Shown here in pieces: positions 25,001 to 36,539 of a stretch of 64,000 nucleotides of DNA (position 1 is the stretch's first letter; each line of letters opens with the position of its first letter). Location: assembly GCA_963978905.1 (NCBI GenBank), contig OZ022257.1, forward strand, positions 49,184,873 to 49,248,872, written 5' to 3'. The position numbers and the translations under genes were made by a program. The notes under the pieces are model-generated. The model was not told the DNA's origin, made no database searches, and saw nothing but the letters and a program-made list of their open reading frames with translations. Source of the DNA: Trichostrongylus colubriformis. Its lineage: Eukaryota; Nematoda; Chromadorea; Rhabditida; Trichostrongylidae.

Positions 25001-28000
25001 GACGGCGGCCCAAGAATTTTCATTGAAAGCGCATCCTGCAATGTTACGAGGTGAGCAGGCGCTATCCCCGAAGGCTTTTTCCTCATGACGGTCAAGTGCC
25101 TGCTTGCCACGTAGCGAGCGTTGAATACTCCCTCTTTACTCTTCCCAGCGGTGGACCAAAACCCAACAATGAAATAGTCAACGCTCATAAATCCCTGGTA
25201 TTAGGCAAGTACTTATTTATCTGTAGCATTTGTTATTGCTATGCTTATGTTATTCATGTATCCCGAGGGATTTTTTATTTGAAACAGACTGCACAACTGT
25301 AGTTAGTTTTTTCGAATCAAACACTTAATCCACTGATCTTCCAGCCGGAGAAGAGCGCATCATGTTTGATTTTCCTTTTGATGGTGACAAGGAAGACAAT
25401 AAGAAAGTCAGCACCATCTCGCACGAATTGCCAGGTAACACTACAAGCAGTTTACGTATGGATGGGATCCCGAACGCGTTTTTATTTGACATTTTCTCTC
25501 TTCCCTCTTTTCTACTCTCCTTTAATTTTCTCAGCTTCTTAGTAATTATGGATCTGTAATTTTCGGATTAATGCTTATTCTCGCTGCTGGTTTGAATTTG
25601 TTAAAATGAAAGGAAACGCAGTTAGGTCATCTATGTAAATAGAACACATCACAGCAGCTATCGCCGGTACGTGCAGCCGGCAGACCGCAGAGTATAAAAG
25701 CAACCTAAACTTCAAGCGAGTCTCTGCCACATTATGATGTGGTATACTATCTGTCCCGTACAGGCACTTACCCGGGTGCACACGTTGCATTGACCGAGTA
25801 GGGACAGGAGCCATCACATATGTTTTGAACGATCCATATTTTATTAAGGTGTTCATCTCAGGGCCATAATGCTCGTGGCCCTTAAATTGAGATAAAACTG
25901 CGAATGAGAGATTATAATTTAGCATTTGTCATGATGCTATACCTAAATCGAATTTGTCTGGGTCTAAACAGAATCAAATGGGGGTTTCATGCTACCAGAC
26001 ACTTGCGGCCAACGGACGGCAAGAAACAGAACAATTGGTAGGAGCTGGAATTTTAAAAATATTGGTTTCATCAAAGGGAGTGGACTGAGCATATTAAGAG
26101 ATTTGTTGCCTCATCCGGAGCCGTGCGGTTACAGCAATACCGAACTTAATCTCACCAATAATCTAGACTATGAAATGTCTAGCATTTATACGCTATTGCC
26201 TATAATCTTGCCTAGTTACTCCTGTCAGAGGTGTCTGGTAAGAATCCCAGAAATCCAGAAGGCCGCTATATGTACATCTAAGGTAAACAGCAATGAGAAA
26301 GGGGCAACGAAGAAGTAGGGTATTAGAGGATTATTTGAGGACTGCAATTGGGACGGAAGAGTATCTCGGAACTTCGTGAATTGCGCACTTCGATAGATCA
26401 TTCTCTTATCAAACCACCGAGACTACAGAAACAAAACAATACCCGAAGACGACTGAGCAGTGCATCAAGGAAAGGTTCCGACGTACGTGACTGGTCTGAG
26501 AGCGAAGAGCAGGTGAGTAAGCACGTTGCAACACCCATTATTGAAAGTGAACCAAGAAATATTTCTAAAAAATCGAAACTCTGTTTTCAATCGAGATTGT
26601 CAGTGTCATGTGCGAGATGGTTACGCGAGACGACTCAAAGAAACACGGGGTGAATCCCCTAAGAGCCCAAATACATACGGTGCCGGTAGCTCGCGCACCG
26701 TCGCCCCGTCCGAACGATGCACGTTCAAGGGATCAGCTATTAACGATACCGCAGCTTGATTATTACACTTTAAAAAGTTCGTTATACCACAATGTGGAGA
26801 GAGAAGTGTGCCACACTAACGGCGGAACTTGATCAACGGAGGCCCACGCCACCCCTCATTTTCAAAAAGGGTGCGGTGAAATAGGTAACCGGTATATCGT
26901 GGCAGCGATCGTTAGACCAGCAAAGCGTTCTCGCGTAGGCTGAAAGAAATCTTGTTAGAACGTTGCTGTCAAACTCTGATAAGCGATCCCTGCGTGCGGT
27001 GACAAAGTGGCCCCTGTAGCGAAGAACTATTTCATTCCCATCTGTGTCAAACTCTCATTTCTATTTTCTTTTCAGTTTGTTGCACCCAAGCAGAACGTCG
27101 TCAAGACTAAAAGTCCTTTCCATCCAGCGATTGAAAGTGGTAGTGATGTGGAATCCATCGATTTTGAAGTAAGCTCATCCGTAACATTGTTTGATTTCAG
27201 GAAATTAGAAAACTGAGCTCTTAATCGAAACAAGACGCTGAATTGAGCTTTTAATCGAAACAAGCTGCTGAGTTAAGGGCAAAAGCTCTGGTCTGAGACA
27301 GGACTTGAATCCGCCTTACATGCTTTCGCAGCATATGTGGTAATCCATCACAATAGCGAGACCGGGGCGTCAGAAAGGGTTTCGGTAGTGTAATGGATTA
27401 GCGCATATGACCGGAAATCATGGAATAAAGGTTCGGGTCCTGTGTGAGACCAGAGCTGTTGCCCATAACTAATATCCGTGTAACAACTTTCACATCGCTG
27501 GCTGTTGCTAATCAGCTGCTCCCAAAAAATCAAAAAAACATCAAAATTAATATTTTCTTGAGCTCAATATTCTAGAAGCTTCTCTTTCAACGATTCATTT
27601 GAGGAAGACCTACCGAAGGCGAAACTGGTGCGTTTCAAAGACTCCAGGAGGTCTTCCAAGAATTCTTCTAATGCGAGCTCTTCACGAAGCACCACAAGCA
27701 GCAGTCATAGCTCATCAGTATCTGAACCCAGCTTCACATCGAAGGCAGCATCTGGTTCGTCTTCATCCCGCTCGTCATCAGATTCCACTTCGTCTTCTTC
27801 TACGGTCGTTACCAACAAATCAAGGTCTTCGTCGAAATCTTCGAGTGGATCGACAACTCCTCAGGTGAATTTGTGCGTACTACCTGAAGCGCTTTGCAAT
27901 GTGATTCCAGACCGTACCGCGCGCGTCTTAGGCCGCTTCCATACTTTGCGCACCGACGCCGTCACGCGCGTGCCTGCGTCACGCGCGTGACGGCGTCGGT

Positions 28001-31000
28001 GCGCAAAGTATGGAAGCGGCCTTAGACGATTACCAGTTGGGCTGGCGCGTACTACTGCGCGTCACACACGAAAGCATGCAAAGTGAGCGCGTGTATCGAA
28101 CTCTCTCACCCCGCCACACACTCTCACTCTCGCCACTCACCCAAGCCCGTAGACCACGCCCTGCCACGCGATGGACTGTACCTCAAACTTGGGTAATTGA
28201 ACCACGTAATTTCGTGACAGACGGAGGGACAGACAAGCGTTTTATATATAGTAGGGATGCTTCTAGTTGAAAACAACTATTAGTGTTATCACTGCTTGAA
28301 AAGACAATAGGGCAAAAAATAAAGGCAATAGTATATGGCCTACATCATTATTTCACATCAACAGGGTAACAGGTTTTTAATTAGTCAGTGTAGAATTACT
28401 GACTGGTAGACCTATGTCTTTGATTGGTGTTGACTATAACAAGGTGTGAAGATGCGTTTACTACTTAAAGACATCATTAGGGGTAGGCAATAGTGGAGAA
28501 ATCCCAAGAAGAAGTCACTCACATGGTAGTCCTGGGCCTAAGAAGGCTATCTGCGGCGAAATCCCGGTGAAAAAGCGCCCCTCCGAGCTGTAGAAGCGCT
28601 GCAAAACGGCGAAGCGTTCAGGGGCTCCGCCTCTGCCACTCAGTGGTTCCGCCTCTCGATGACGTAATTCCCGATTGATTGGGGTGAGAGCGGTCGAGGA
28701 GATGGGGTAGGATCGGGGGTTTTGCGGCGCGCTTTCGCAGTTTTAGCGTGAAACTCACTCAAGAAATAGATGTTGTCGTCTTTCCAAACAATTCCCCTGT
28801 GTTTACTTGGCAACATGCCAATGGAAAACTAGATCAGACTACTCCCCTCTTGACGGACAGGTCGTCCGCTTCGAGAATCAACAGTGGAAAGGGGGTCCTA
28901 TTTCTCGGGTTTTAGGCCAATTCCATCCGCTGTTTCTTCACTGTCCTATTGCTAGGCATCTCGGCTTTCATATGCACTATTTCTTTTACTTTTCGTCCGA
29001 CTTTCCCCTAATGATGCCTTTAAGTCCCTGATGAGGTCACATGTGTATTTTGATCCTTACGATTACGATTAATCCCCCTAGCGGCGCCTGTTGAGGTCTT
29101 ATACTTTATCACTTGAACGCTCCATTTTTCGATCTTCCTCCTGTATACTTGGCTTGTGGTACTCACCATGGCCTGATACCAAGAACATGCGTACTCCTGC
29201 ATCACGGCCTTAACAACCAACAACTGCAAAGCCCGCCTTTCTGCTCCGCTATGGTGCCGGTTGCCGAGCGTGGCTGCGTTCTCGCGTGTGTGGAGATTGG
29301 CCTGGGACGTAGAAACGACGCAGCCACGCCGTGCCGCCGGCACCGCAGAGTATGGACGCCGCGATGCATGAAGTACGCATACGATACGTGCGCGAATTCC
29401 ACAACATATTGCAAGTGAAGTGCTCATTCATCACGAGGAATATAAAAATGCAGCTCACTCTTGTAAAAAGTTCGGTGTGTGTACCTGTTCCATAAATTGA
29501 AGATTCAATATTAATGTGTTAACTTTTGATGGAAAATGTTGTAATGTGATGAATTTATGAATTTGATGAATTTATGAATTTTAAATATATTTCACCTCTC
29601 ATGTTCAGGTTTCCACTGCTGGAGACAAGGAAGTCGATCGAAGTTCTGGATCGCCAACTTTAAAGGATTATTCAGACTTTGATTCCATTTCCACGGATGA
29701 CAACGCTTCTCGTGAAGGTCGTAGCAGCATTAGGACATCAGAAGTCGAGGGGGCTCACTATGGAGACGAATCTAGCGATAAAATTGAAGCAAAAAGCCCG
29801 CCACTAATTTCTGAAAGCCCGTTAGAGCTTGCAGTAAAGCCGAAAAGTACAGTGGTAGTACCTCTCGTGCAATCAGAAAAGTTGAAAAGCTCAAAAAGGG
29901 TGTCCAGCCACACGCATTCACCGTCGGCGTCCCGTGATCGACAACCGCAATCGCCTTCAGGAATTTCGAGAAAACACGCGCCGATAACTAGGACTTCCAA
30001 TGAGCATATACATCTTGCTCCTGCAAATGTTCCCAAGGAAGTTCGCGGCAGGAATGGCATCGACGATTGCACTCAAACTGAGGAACGAGAAGAACGGCGT
30101 TTTCCAGGTAGCGCAAATGAATCTTAATTCAGTCAAGGTCTTCTGATCCAGCCGTCCCTTCTTCATTCCCTCCGTCCGTCCGTCTGTCACGAATTAGGTA
30201 ATGAATGAAAAACGACCTGTGGATATGGGGACAAGTTTGGGATGGGTACGGTATGGGACAGGAAGTGAGGAGCACACATGGACCAAGTTAAGCTCCGCCC
30301 ACGGAGGGGGAGCGCACTGGAATGTCTCGTTCTCAGACCGGAAACTGCTAATTGGGTTCTAGTATGACTCAAACGTGAGGGAAAGACGGGTAAGGTCAAC
30401 GATGAGTTTTCGGAAGACATTAAAATGGCCGTACACAGGCCACTTTAATGTCTTTCGAAAACTCAACGTTGAACTTCAAAATTCAACGTTCGATCCAAGG
30501 ACCGAACGTTTTAGTGCACGCTCCGCCCACCGTGGGCAGAGCATTTGTGGCGGTGCTCGGGCGTTACATGAAGGACAATCTGTGGAAATGGGGACAAACT
30601 CGGGATGGGTAAGAATGGGTAAGGTATGGTACAAGAAGTAAAGAGCAAACATGGACTCGGTTGAACTACGGCCACGGTGGGACTAAAACGTTCGGTTCTT
30701 GGATCAAAATTGTTTGCTTAGCTCGAAAATAATCCAAAGGTGAGGAAAAGATGAGCTGAGGTCAACCATGAGTACCCATGTAGGGGCCTGTGCACAGTAG
30801 GCGAAGCGCACCCTGAGTGGGGGTCCGTACATTGAAATTCATAACTCGGTTCCAACGCATTTGAGACCAGGAAAAATCGGCAGAAATGACATTGTCCAGG
30901 TTGTCTCGAACACACTTGAAATGAGAGAAGACTCGCCCATAGTGAGCGGAGCATGATGTGGCAAAGGGACTGAGTAAATTTATGATGCGATCGACCCACT

Positions 31001-31855
31001 GACGCTCATGATGCTAGCGCAAGTAGTGTCTGTCACAGTATTAATTTTTCTATATTGTACTTCACCAGCCAGGGGCGGGGCTACTTACGACAGAAAATCG
31101 GGGGCCGCCCGCAGTGAGCGGCACGGCGGGTGCGAGTGTCAGCGGCAGGGCATGGCAGCCTTCAAGCGAGGCAGTGTGGCCTGGGTGGAAGTGCAGAGGT
31201 GGCGCAGCCACGCTCTGCCGGGCTCCAAAGAGCGATCGATCGGTTCAATTTGACGAATCATGAACGATGGTTTACGGACGATGGTATATTGAGTACTGTG
31301 GAAGCATTAAACGAGTTTCGTTTTGCTTGTATAAAAAACTTTGGCAATATGAAATTTCATTTTAAAAAGCTCAAAAGTTCTCAAGATAGAAGTTCAATCC
31401 TGTTATGCAAGAATTTTTTTCGCCCCTTCCTCTTCCCATGAAATAGAAAAATTTCTTAAGAATCACTTCGAAGAAGCAGTTGATTATTACCCTGAATTAT
31501 CAGCTGCAACAAGAGCTTTGCACGCTCTGATGGAAGCGAGTAGTGGGAGTGGAAGTGACTGTCCAGCTATTAAAAGACGCTTTTATTAAAAAAAAAAACT
31601 AGTGAATCTTTTGAATATCGGGAGTGACCTGATGCGTACTTTCCAGAGTTCTGCTCATCAAATGTTCACCATGTGACGAAAGACGTGCTTCGAACGCATC
31701 TTCGACTTTTGAAGGAGTTCAACAGATTGGAATGGACGTCATTACAAGAATGGAATGCTATTCTTGACGACATACGCGAGAAATACGACGGTCCATCGAC
31801 AGAGAAGCTCAAAGCTATCATTGAAAAGCGTACAAGACGGTTTGACACGGAATAA
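22024..31855 (+). CDS. Ser-rich protein resembling C19orf44 (DUF4614)
   Basis: Exons 22024-22074, 23276-23337, 24582-24643, 25345-25434, 26340-26512, 27076-27168, 27604-27864 and 29609-30107 join in consistent phase to about 430 residues. They are followed by exons near 31233-31420 and 31450-31550, and a last exon 31647-31855 (stop TAA, overlapping an AATAAA). The start ATG lies 2 bp after a TTATTCAG acceptor, suggesting trans-splicing. The N-terminus is MYAASTKQPENLSQSALSYL. The middle is low-complexity and Ser-rich (SSSSRSSSDSTSSSSTVV). Then come acidic/Ser stretches and a DDCTQTEE block. The C-terminus (YYPELSAATRALHALM ... VLRTHLRLLKEFNRLEW) resembles the DUF4614 C-terminal helices of vertebrate C19orf44, where AVQT and AYSP..ALHD appear in the same order. 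The function of that family is not established. Exact splice sites between exons 9 and 11 are ambiguous. Introns are loaded with foldback elements. Confidence 0.7.
22121..23203. repeat. Large foldback element in intron 1 of the DUF4614-like gene
   Basis: The outer ends are exact inverted text: GGCACTATTCCACTATCACT on the left and AGTGATAGTGGAATAGTGCC on the right. Inside, a unit of about 150 bp (GTTGGTCAA..AAATTTTTTT, CTGAAACTTTGCCCAGG, GTGCTGATCACGAATATGAC) recurs several times in both orientations. The core is a palindrome around TGGTGCAATTGCACC. A piece at 22430-22640 interrupts it. No protein-coding content. Confidence 0.85.
24884..25005. repeat. Hairpin element
   Basis: Arms CCGTCAGCTTTTGCGATTTT and AAAATCGCAAAGTCTGACGG surround inner arms GCACTTTCGCACGCGA and TCGCGTGCGAAAATGC. 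About 120 bp, in the intron after exon 24582-24643 of the DUF4614-like gene. Confidence 0.7.
27290..27363 (-). repeat. tRNA-like SINE head, minus copy of an inverted pair
   Basis: Read on the minus strand it starts GGTCTCGCTATTGTGATGG and ends with GATTCAAGTCCTGTC and a closing acceptor strand. This is a 74-nt tRNA-like fold with a recognisable B box. It is diverged from the plus copy 14 bp away. It is related to the heads at 52.3-53.4 kb. Confidence 0.6.
27378..27451 (+). repeat. tRNA-like SINE head, plus copy of an inverted pair
   Basis: The text GGTTTCGGTAGTGTAATGG with GGTTCGGGTCC gives an A box and a near-consensus B box. The anticodon loop is CCGGAAA, lacking the invariant U33, so it is not a normal tRNA. 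The following SINE body (GCTGTTGCCCATAACTAATA) matches the units at 52.5 kb. It lies in an intron of the DUF4614-like gene. Confidence 0.65.
27931..28021. repeat. Near-perfect palindromic MITE with TTA target duplication
   Basis: The 91-bp element is almost one hairpin: GGCCGCTTCCATACTTTGCG at the left and its exact complement at the right, with a 6-base loop (CCTGCG). It is flanked by TTA on both sides (27928-27930 and 28022-28024). TTA/TAA duplications are the signature of PIF/Harbinger elements. It lies in the intron between exons 27604-27864 and 29609-30107. Confidence 0.9.
28180..28263 (+). repeat. Short terminal piece of the GACAGACGGACAG repeat
   Basis: It reads AATTTCGTGACAGACGGAGG, then ACAAGCGTTTTATATATAGT and AGGGATG, the same terminus as the copy ending at 13698. 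Confidence 0.6.
28465..29023 (+). mobile_element. TIR element with TTAAAGACATCATTAGGGG ends, copy 2
   Basis: This 559-bp element starts TTAAAGACATCATTAGGGG and ends CCCCTAATGATGCCTTTAA. It is the inverted-orientation partner of the element at 11019-11563 and shares the internal text CCTAAGAAGGCTATCTG and CGGTGAAAAAGCGCCCCTCC. It is inserted in an intron of the DUF4614-like gene. Confidence 0.8.
29190..29365. repeat. Diverged MITE of the GCGTTCATACTTTGCG family
   Basis: A palindromic core (GAGCGTGGCTGCGTT ... AACGACGCAGCCACGC) and a right end CGGCACCGCAGAGTATGGAC identify it. The left end is diverged. It lies in the intron before exon 29609-30107. Confidence 0.55.
30150..30965 (-). repeat. 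Dispersed element with a GACAGACGGACAG terminus, copy 2
   Basis: In the intron after exon 29609-30107. The left edge holds CCGTCCGTCCGTCTGTCACG, the complement of the terminus at 13640. Inside are GGGACAAGTTTGGGATGGGT and CGCTCCGCCC-type text shared with 12960-13698 and 39590-40130. A near-perfect hairpin (arms GAGTTTTCGGAAGACATTAA and TTTAATGTCTTTCGAAAACTC, about 30398-30467) is nested in it. Confidence 0.6.
31070..31225. repeat. Diverged GC-rich MITE next to an exon
   Basis: GC-rich text with GGCAGGGCATGGCAG and GCCACGCTCTGCC as partial inverted arms. It ends only a few bases before the acceptor (CCAAAGAG) of the DUF4614-like exon at about 31233, so the repeat may supply part of that acceptor. 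Confidence 0.45.
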
Positions 31856-33640
31856 ATTGGTATTTATGTGTTCATGAAGTCTTCGAAAAGATGTAGAAAA
31901 ACACCTTATTCTTTTATAGCATTGAGGATATAATTGCGTTTGCTCGTTAACAACTTCCCTTGATTTCTCCTGCAAACAAAGTCACTAAAGGCACTTTCAC
32001 GACGAATCAAAGTGAGGATGCGTTCATACTTCGCGCACCGACACTGGCAATATGTTGTCGCTGCTGCCGGTGCCGGCGTCGGTGCGCAAAGTATGAATGC
32101 GGTCTAAATCGTTGCTCATTAAAGTGAGGGTGTGTGCCATTTGGACAGGAAATTCACGTTGGGGTGTCCGGCATACGACGCGTGGTGCGAGCTATGCGCG
32201 CCCTACTGAATGGGTCCTCAAGCGGTAACGATGCTCTACGCCCTAGGCGTAATCGCTTCAGGACTCAACTAGTATGCCGCCCTACTTTGCACCATTTCGT
32301 CGCTCGTGACACACGGTCGCGCGGATTTTGTGTTCTAATGTAGGGCACAAACCCTACAGTAATATATAGAGACACGGAAGGAAGTAACTCTGCAGATTTC
32401 AGTAGTTTTGAGAGTGACGAGGTCAGCAGAGCTTCTCGGAATGGTGAAATTCAGCAGTTATAAAATGAGAGCTCCATTATTATTGGAGGACTCTATATAC
32501 TCGCACTGTTCTCTTTAATAGCTACAGATAATTGTAAAATGTGTCTTTGAAGTAGAACAGTGTGGCTCATCAGGCTGTATTCATAGTCTGCGCACTGAGG
32601 GCCGTCTGTTGCGACACGTCCTCTTTGTAACACAGACCCATTCACGTTCTCCTATATATAATTTTTCTTCTTTCTCTTCTTTTTTCAACTGTCCTGTCTC
32701 CCGTGATGCTACTTAGGACGCGACACTGTGGTTACGCACGCCGTTTATAAAACGCTCGATGTGCTCATACATAGTGTGATGATCGTGGGGAGAGCTCATC
32801 AATTCGCTGTCGGATCTTGGCGTAGTGCCAAACTATGGCAAGATTCGAATTCAAATACTTCATACTTTGCGGCACCGGCGGCAATTTGATTACAGATTGA
32901 TGAGCCTTTTTTCGATAATCCCTATTTTCATCGCAGTGGTTCGAAATATTAGATGAAAGGAAACGAAATATAATCGAGTCAGATGCTATTTATAGGGAGC
33001 GTCGTCTAAAATACCGTCGGCAACCAGCGGAAAATAATCGCGCATGCCTTCTCATTTCTTACCTTCTTATAATCTTCTTATACAACGGCCTTGACGTTTC
33101 CTAGCGCCGTCATTGTGAGTACGTAAGGAAATCTTCCTTATTAATCAATTTTGTATCGTCCATGCACCAGTTTCAGTCGTAAATCAGGAGCGTTTAGATG
33201 GGTGTTTCTCCCGGACCATTTCTTGCAAAATCTAGTTCATTCAGAGTTTTCTCCTGCTCAAGAGAGGCGATACCGATTACCCGACGTCGTAGGGTTGCAA
33301 GATTTAACTACTAAGCGTCGGACCACAGGACGGTGCGCCTTTTGCCGATACAGCTTGCGCACATTATGATTCAGAAGGTATGTTGTATTTTATGCTTATC
33401 ATGTAAAAAACATGCGAAAATCAAGGAGAGTCAAGAGAGTTTATTTAAAAACTCAGAGCGTATGCGGTTTTTCATGGTTAAGCCCTGAATACAACGGAAG
33501 AACATACTTCGTACCTAAAAAAAGGTAGATGTTGAAAACCAGTTGTGCTAGCGCTGAGTACTGCGCTTATCACGTACCGGAATTATGCGATATGGACTTC
33601 TTTGATACTGGTTCTTCAGATCGGCTATTTCTATACATTA
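31856..33640. repeat. Intergenic stretch with MITE copies
   Basis: A complete MITE lies at about 32016-32105 (ATGCGTTCATACTTCGCGCA ... GCGCAAAGTATGAATGCGGT). A half copy of the long form lies at about 32715-32885. Elsewhere I see no supported gene. Confidence 0.5.
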
Positions 33641-34362
33641 CAGAATCCTACTGTGCGAATCGCGCGGTACTGTGCGATAGCTCAACTGGTCTTTTTATAG
33701 GCACCACAACATTAAACCATCACTTTGATTCATCGCAAACAACCAGGAGAATTACATCTGTTTTCAAGTGGAGCTTTGCTTGAAGATTTCACTGTCATAT
33801 CGATCGGCTGCTTTCTGATACTCTGACGATGACCATCGGTTTTCTTCGCTGCCAATCTGAAATCGCAGTATCATTTTTTGGAAAAATCGCTTGTTCCAAA
33901 ACTCATTAAGCATTTTGAAGATGTGCGACGACGGATTCAATGTATAGAAGGCAGCGGATGCGCGAGATCACTCATGGGTAATGAAAATCGAGGGCTACGT
34001 AAGTAGAGCTGAATTGATGAGAAAACTACATGAAATAGTCAGAGACGACCGAAGTGGAGCCCTCGTTCCGTATGTTCACTTTGACGGAGGCCGTATCTAT
34101 AGATGTCTCGGCGGTATTGATCGGAGCCATGCAGATCCGTGATGTATGGCACCACATAACGCGATTACGTGTTGTTCAGGGACGAAGAACAGAGTCCGAG
34201 CAAGTAGCATAAATGGGACCTCGCTGAATCGCTTCGAGGGTAATATTACGTCATACAGTGCACATGTCCTCCCCTTGAACCCCTTTTTACGAGTCAACCT
34301 AAGATAAAACCTAACTTTGGTCAGTGACGCTCAGTCATAAACCTAGGTTAACAAATGTAAGT

Positions 34363-35056
34363 TGTAAGAGCCGGCGGACGTGACAAGGATGAGTTACAGG
34401 TTCACCGATATCTGACCGGTTCACGGCAAGTAGTAGACACCAATACGAATCGATTAGTTAGGACGGTTTATTGCAGAGAATATAACTCAATACAAAAAAC
34501 AATACACCAACGGAAACAAAAACGCGAAACGGCTACAAATAACGACAACAACGACGAGATCAAAGGTTTTCCTAAACGATTTCTGCCCACAAGAGGATAC
34601 TCGATACCGAAGCGGCGATTTGGAGCGGAAGGCACAAGCGTCGAAGAATCTTCACCCTAACGTCCGGCCCTCACTAAGCCTTTGGCACTAACCACAAGAT
34701 CCAGGCACGGAGCCTCAACCCTAGTAACAAACGTGGGCACTGAGCCACACACACGCGGCGACACCAAGTCGCGGCCACAAGTTAAATAACGGGAGCGGAT
34801 GAATGAGAACCAACACTGAGTCGGAGACAACCCACTACCAGTCAGTGGGACGACGAGCTAAAACTGACTGACTCCCTTCTCACGCCCTTTTATATGCCAG
34901 CTATGACCCGATAGTCAATATGAGATCACGCATTCGCAACACTCTTTGCGCCCCCGTTCCTTGGCGCCTCGCTACAGTGCTCCTTAATTGATTTGAGTTG
35001 CGCGCTTTTTTAGCGGCATTCTTACTAGAGAGCTCCTTGAGCATCTCTTTCCAACA
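34363..35056 (-). mobile_element. Solo LTR in duplication copy A
   Basis: A 694-bp block starts TGTAAGAGCC and ends TTTCCAACA. On the minus strand it reads TGTTGGAAAG ... GGCTCTTACA, with a TATA box (GCATATAAAAGGGCG near 34895) and later AATAAA (near 34472), as an LTR promoter and poly(A) signal should. Copy B lacks the whole block: there AAATGTAAGTTG runs straight into GCTGAAGGCTGTG. The flanks share only GT, so the target duplication is not clear. No internal retroelement region is present. Confidence 0.8.
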
Positions 35057-36429
35057 GTCTTGCTGAAGGCTGTGACACTCAACAGTTCTGACATAAGCCT
35101 ACAAACATCCATGTCTCGCCTGTGTTAGTGACTTACTAGTTTTGGTTAGTGTTTTACCATGAAACAACCGTAATTACATTTTCGACATCTAATTCTTCTG
35201 CTGTTTGACATGAATTGAAGTCTTTTGGAGCTTATCAAAATATAGCGGGAACCTAAAGAGATCAGACCCTGTCGTACTTCAACTATCGGTATTGGTTTGA
35301 AGGAATTGAAAGTGGCGGTTTTGAATTTAAAGATAAATAATGTTATGGTTCACTAAAAAAATCTAGGCTAGTGATTTGCAGACATTAGTCGATGTAAGCT
35401 TGAGGACTAGTGGGAGGTTACTGAACTGAATGGTACAAAGTGTTTGCATGCATTTGAAAAGATCCAGTTGTCTTCAAGCTCAGTCACAGTTCATCTACTC
35501 GCAAGGCGTAGTAATGATTGCATTGTGAATGTCGACCAGTAGGAACAATTGTAATGATTCCACACGTAAAAATTCGTGAGTAATTCTAAGGCATGCTAAC
35601 ACAGGCAAATTGGAATAATCGTGGTCTCAAATTACAGCTCTGCATGGGGGGATCGAGAAAGAGGATACTGACTATGTCTACAGTTACTAGTTAATAAACT
35701 GAAAGAGGAATCGGGTAAAAAGGCCAACAGCAATGAGTAAAATTGCAAATTCATTCGTTCGCATTGAAGCGTTCAGCAGAATGGTGTAAAAACTGTCAAC
35801 AAAAAAAAATATGTTGCAGGATGGGAATTCCTCCTCCTAGCAGCGTTATCAACAGACACAGTGCTTCTGGAAAATAACCTTCCGGCTGGAGCACAGACAG
35901 GTGAGACACGATTTTGAAAAGTAGGAGGAGCGCGAAAATAGGCTGTGATTTTGATGCTTCCGCAGGAACGCAGCTTTATCACGACGGTATCATTGAACTG
36001 TCGGAAAGATGGGAATAGGCTGCAGGAGAAAAAAATGATTTGATCAGAAAGTAGGCTCTCCATAACCATGTTTTCTTGACGAAAAAATTGACCGAAATTT
36101 AGTCTAGCACTCATATTTCTTTATTCACTATTGTCTTGCCCACTGCCTTCAACGTTATGAACTCGCACGGTGCAGCATGCATGCATATCGAACGGAGTCT
36201 CACAAATGTGAGTGAGAAGTAGCACTTCTGTGATTGTCGATGGCAGGTGATGGTGGGAACCATGGTCAGTAGAGCCTCCAGGTCACTTGGTGACCTACCC
36301 ACCCCTTTAAGAGATGACTGTTTTTGAAAAGCAAGTAGGCTATTGTACGAATACTGAAATGAGAAGTGGGTGTGATATTCGACTCGGATCAGTTCTGAGA
36401 TATGGAAGGCTTTATTCTGATCTTCTTTC

Positions 36430-36539
36430 AACTCAAGAATTCATCTTATTCAAGTATTATGTCACGATAGCCTCATCTAGTCATAACTCAAGAATTCATC
36501 TTATTCAAGTATTATGTCACGATAGCCTCATCTAGTCAT
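36430..36539. repeat. Exact 55-bp tandem duplication
   Basis: The unit AACTCAAGAATTCATCTTAT ... CTCATCTAGTCAT occurs twice back to back without a mismatch. Copy B of the segmental duplication has only one diverged unit here, so this is a recent event in copy A. Confidence 0.9.

Noticed and set aside
33151..33369. 72-codon frame ending TGRCAFCRYSLRTL, considered as the Cys-rich end of a piggyBac transposase
   Set aside because: One CxxC pair is not enough; no catalytic region upstream and no terminal repeats.
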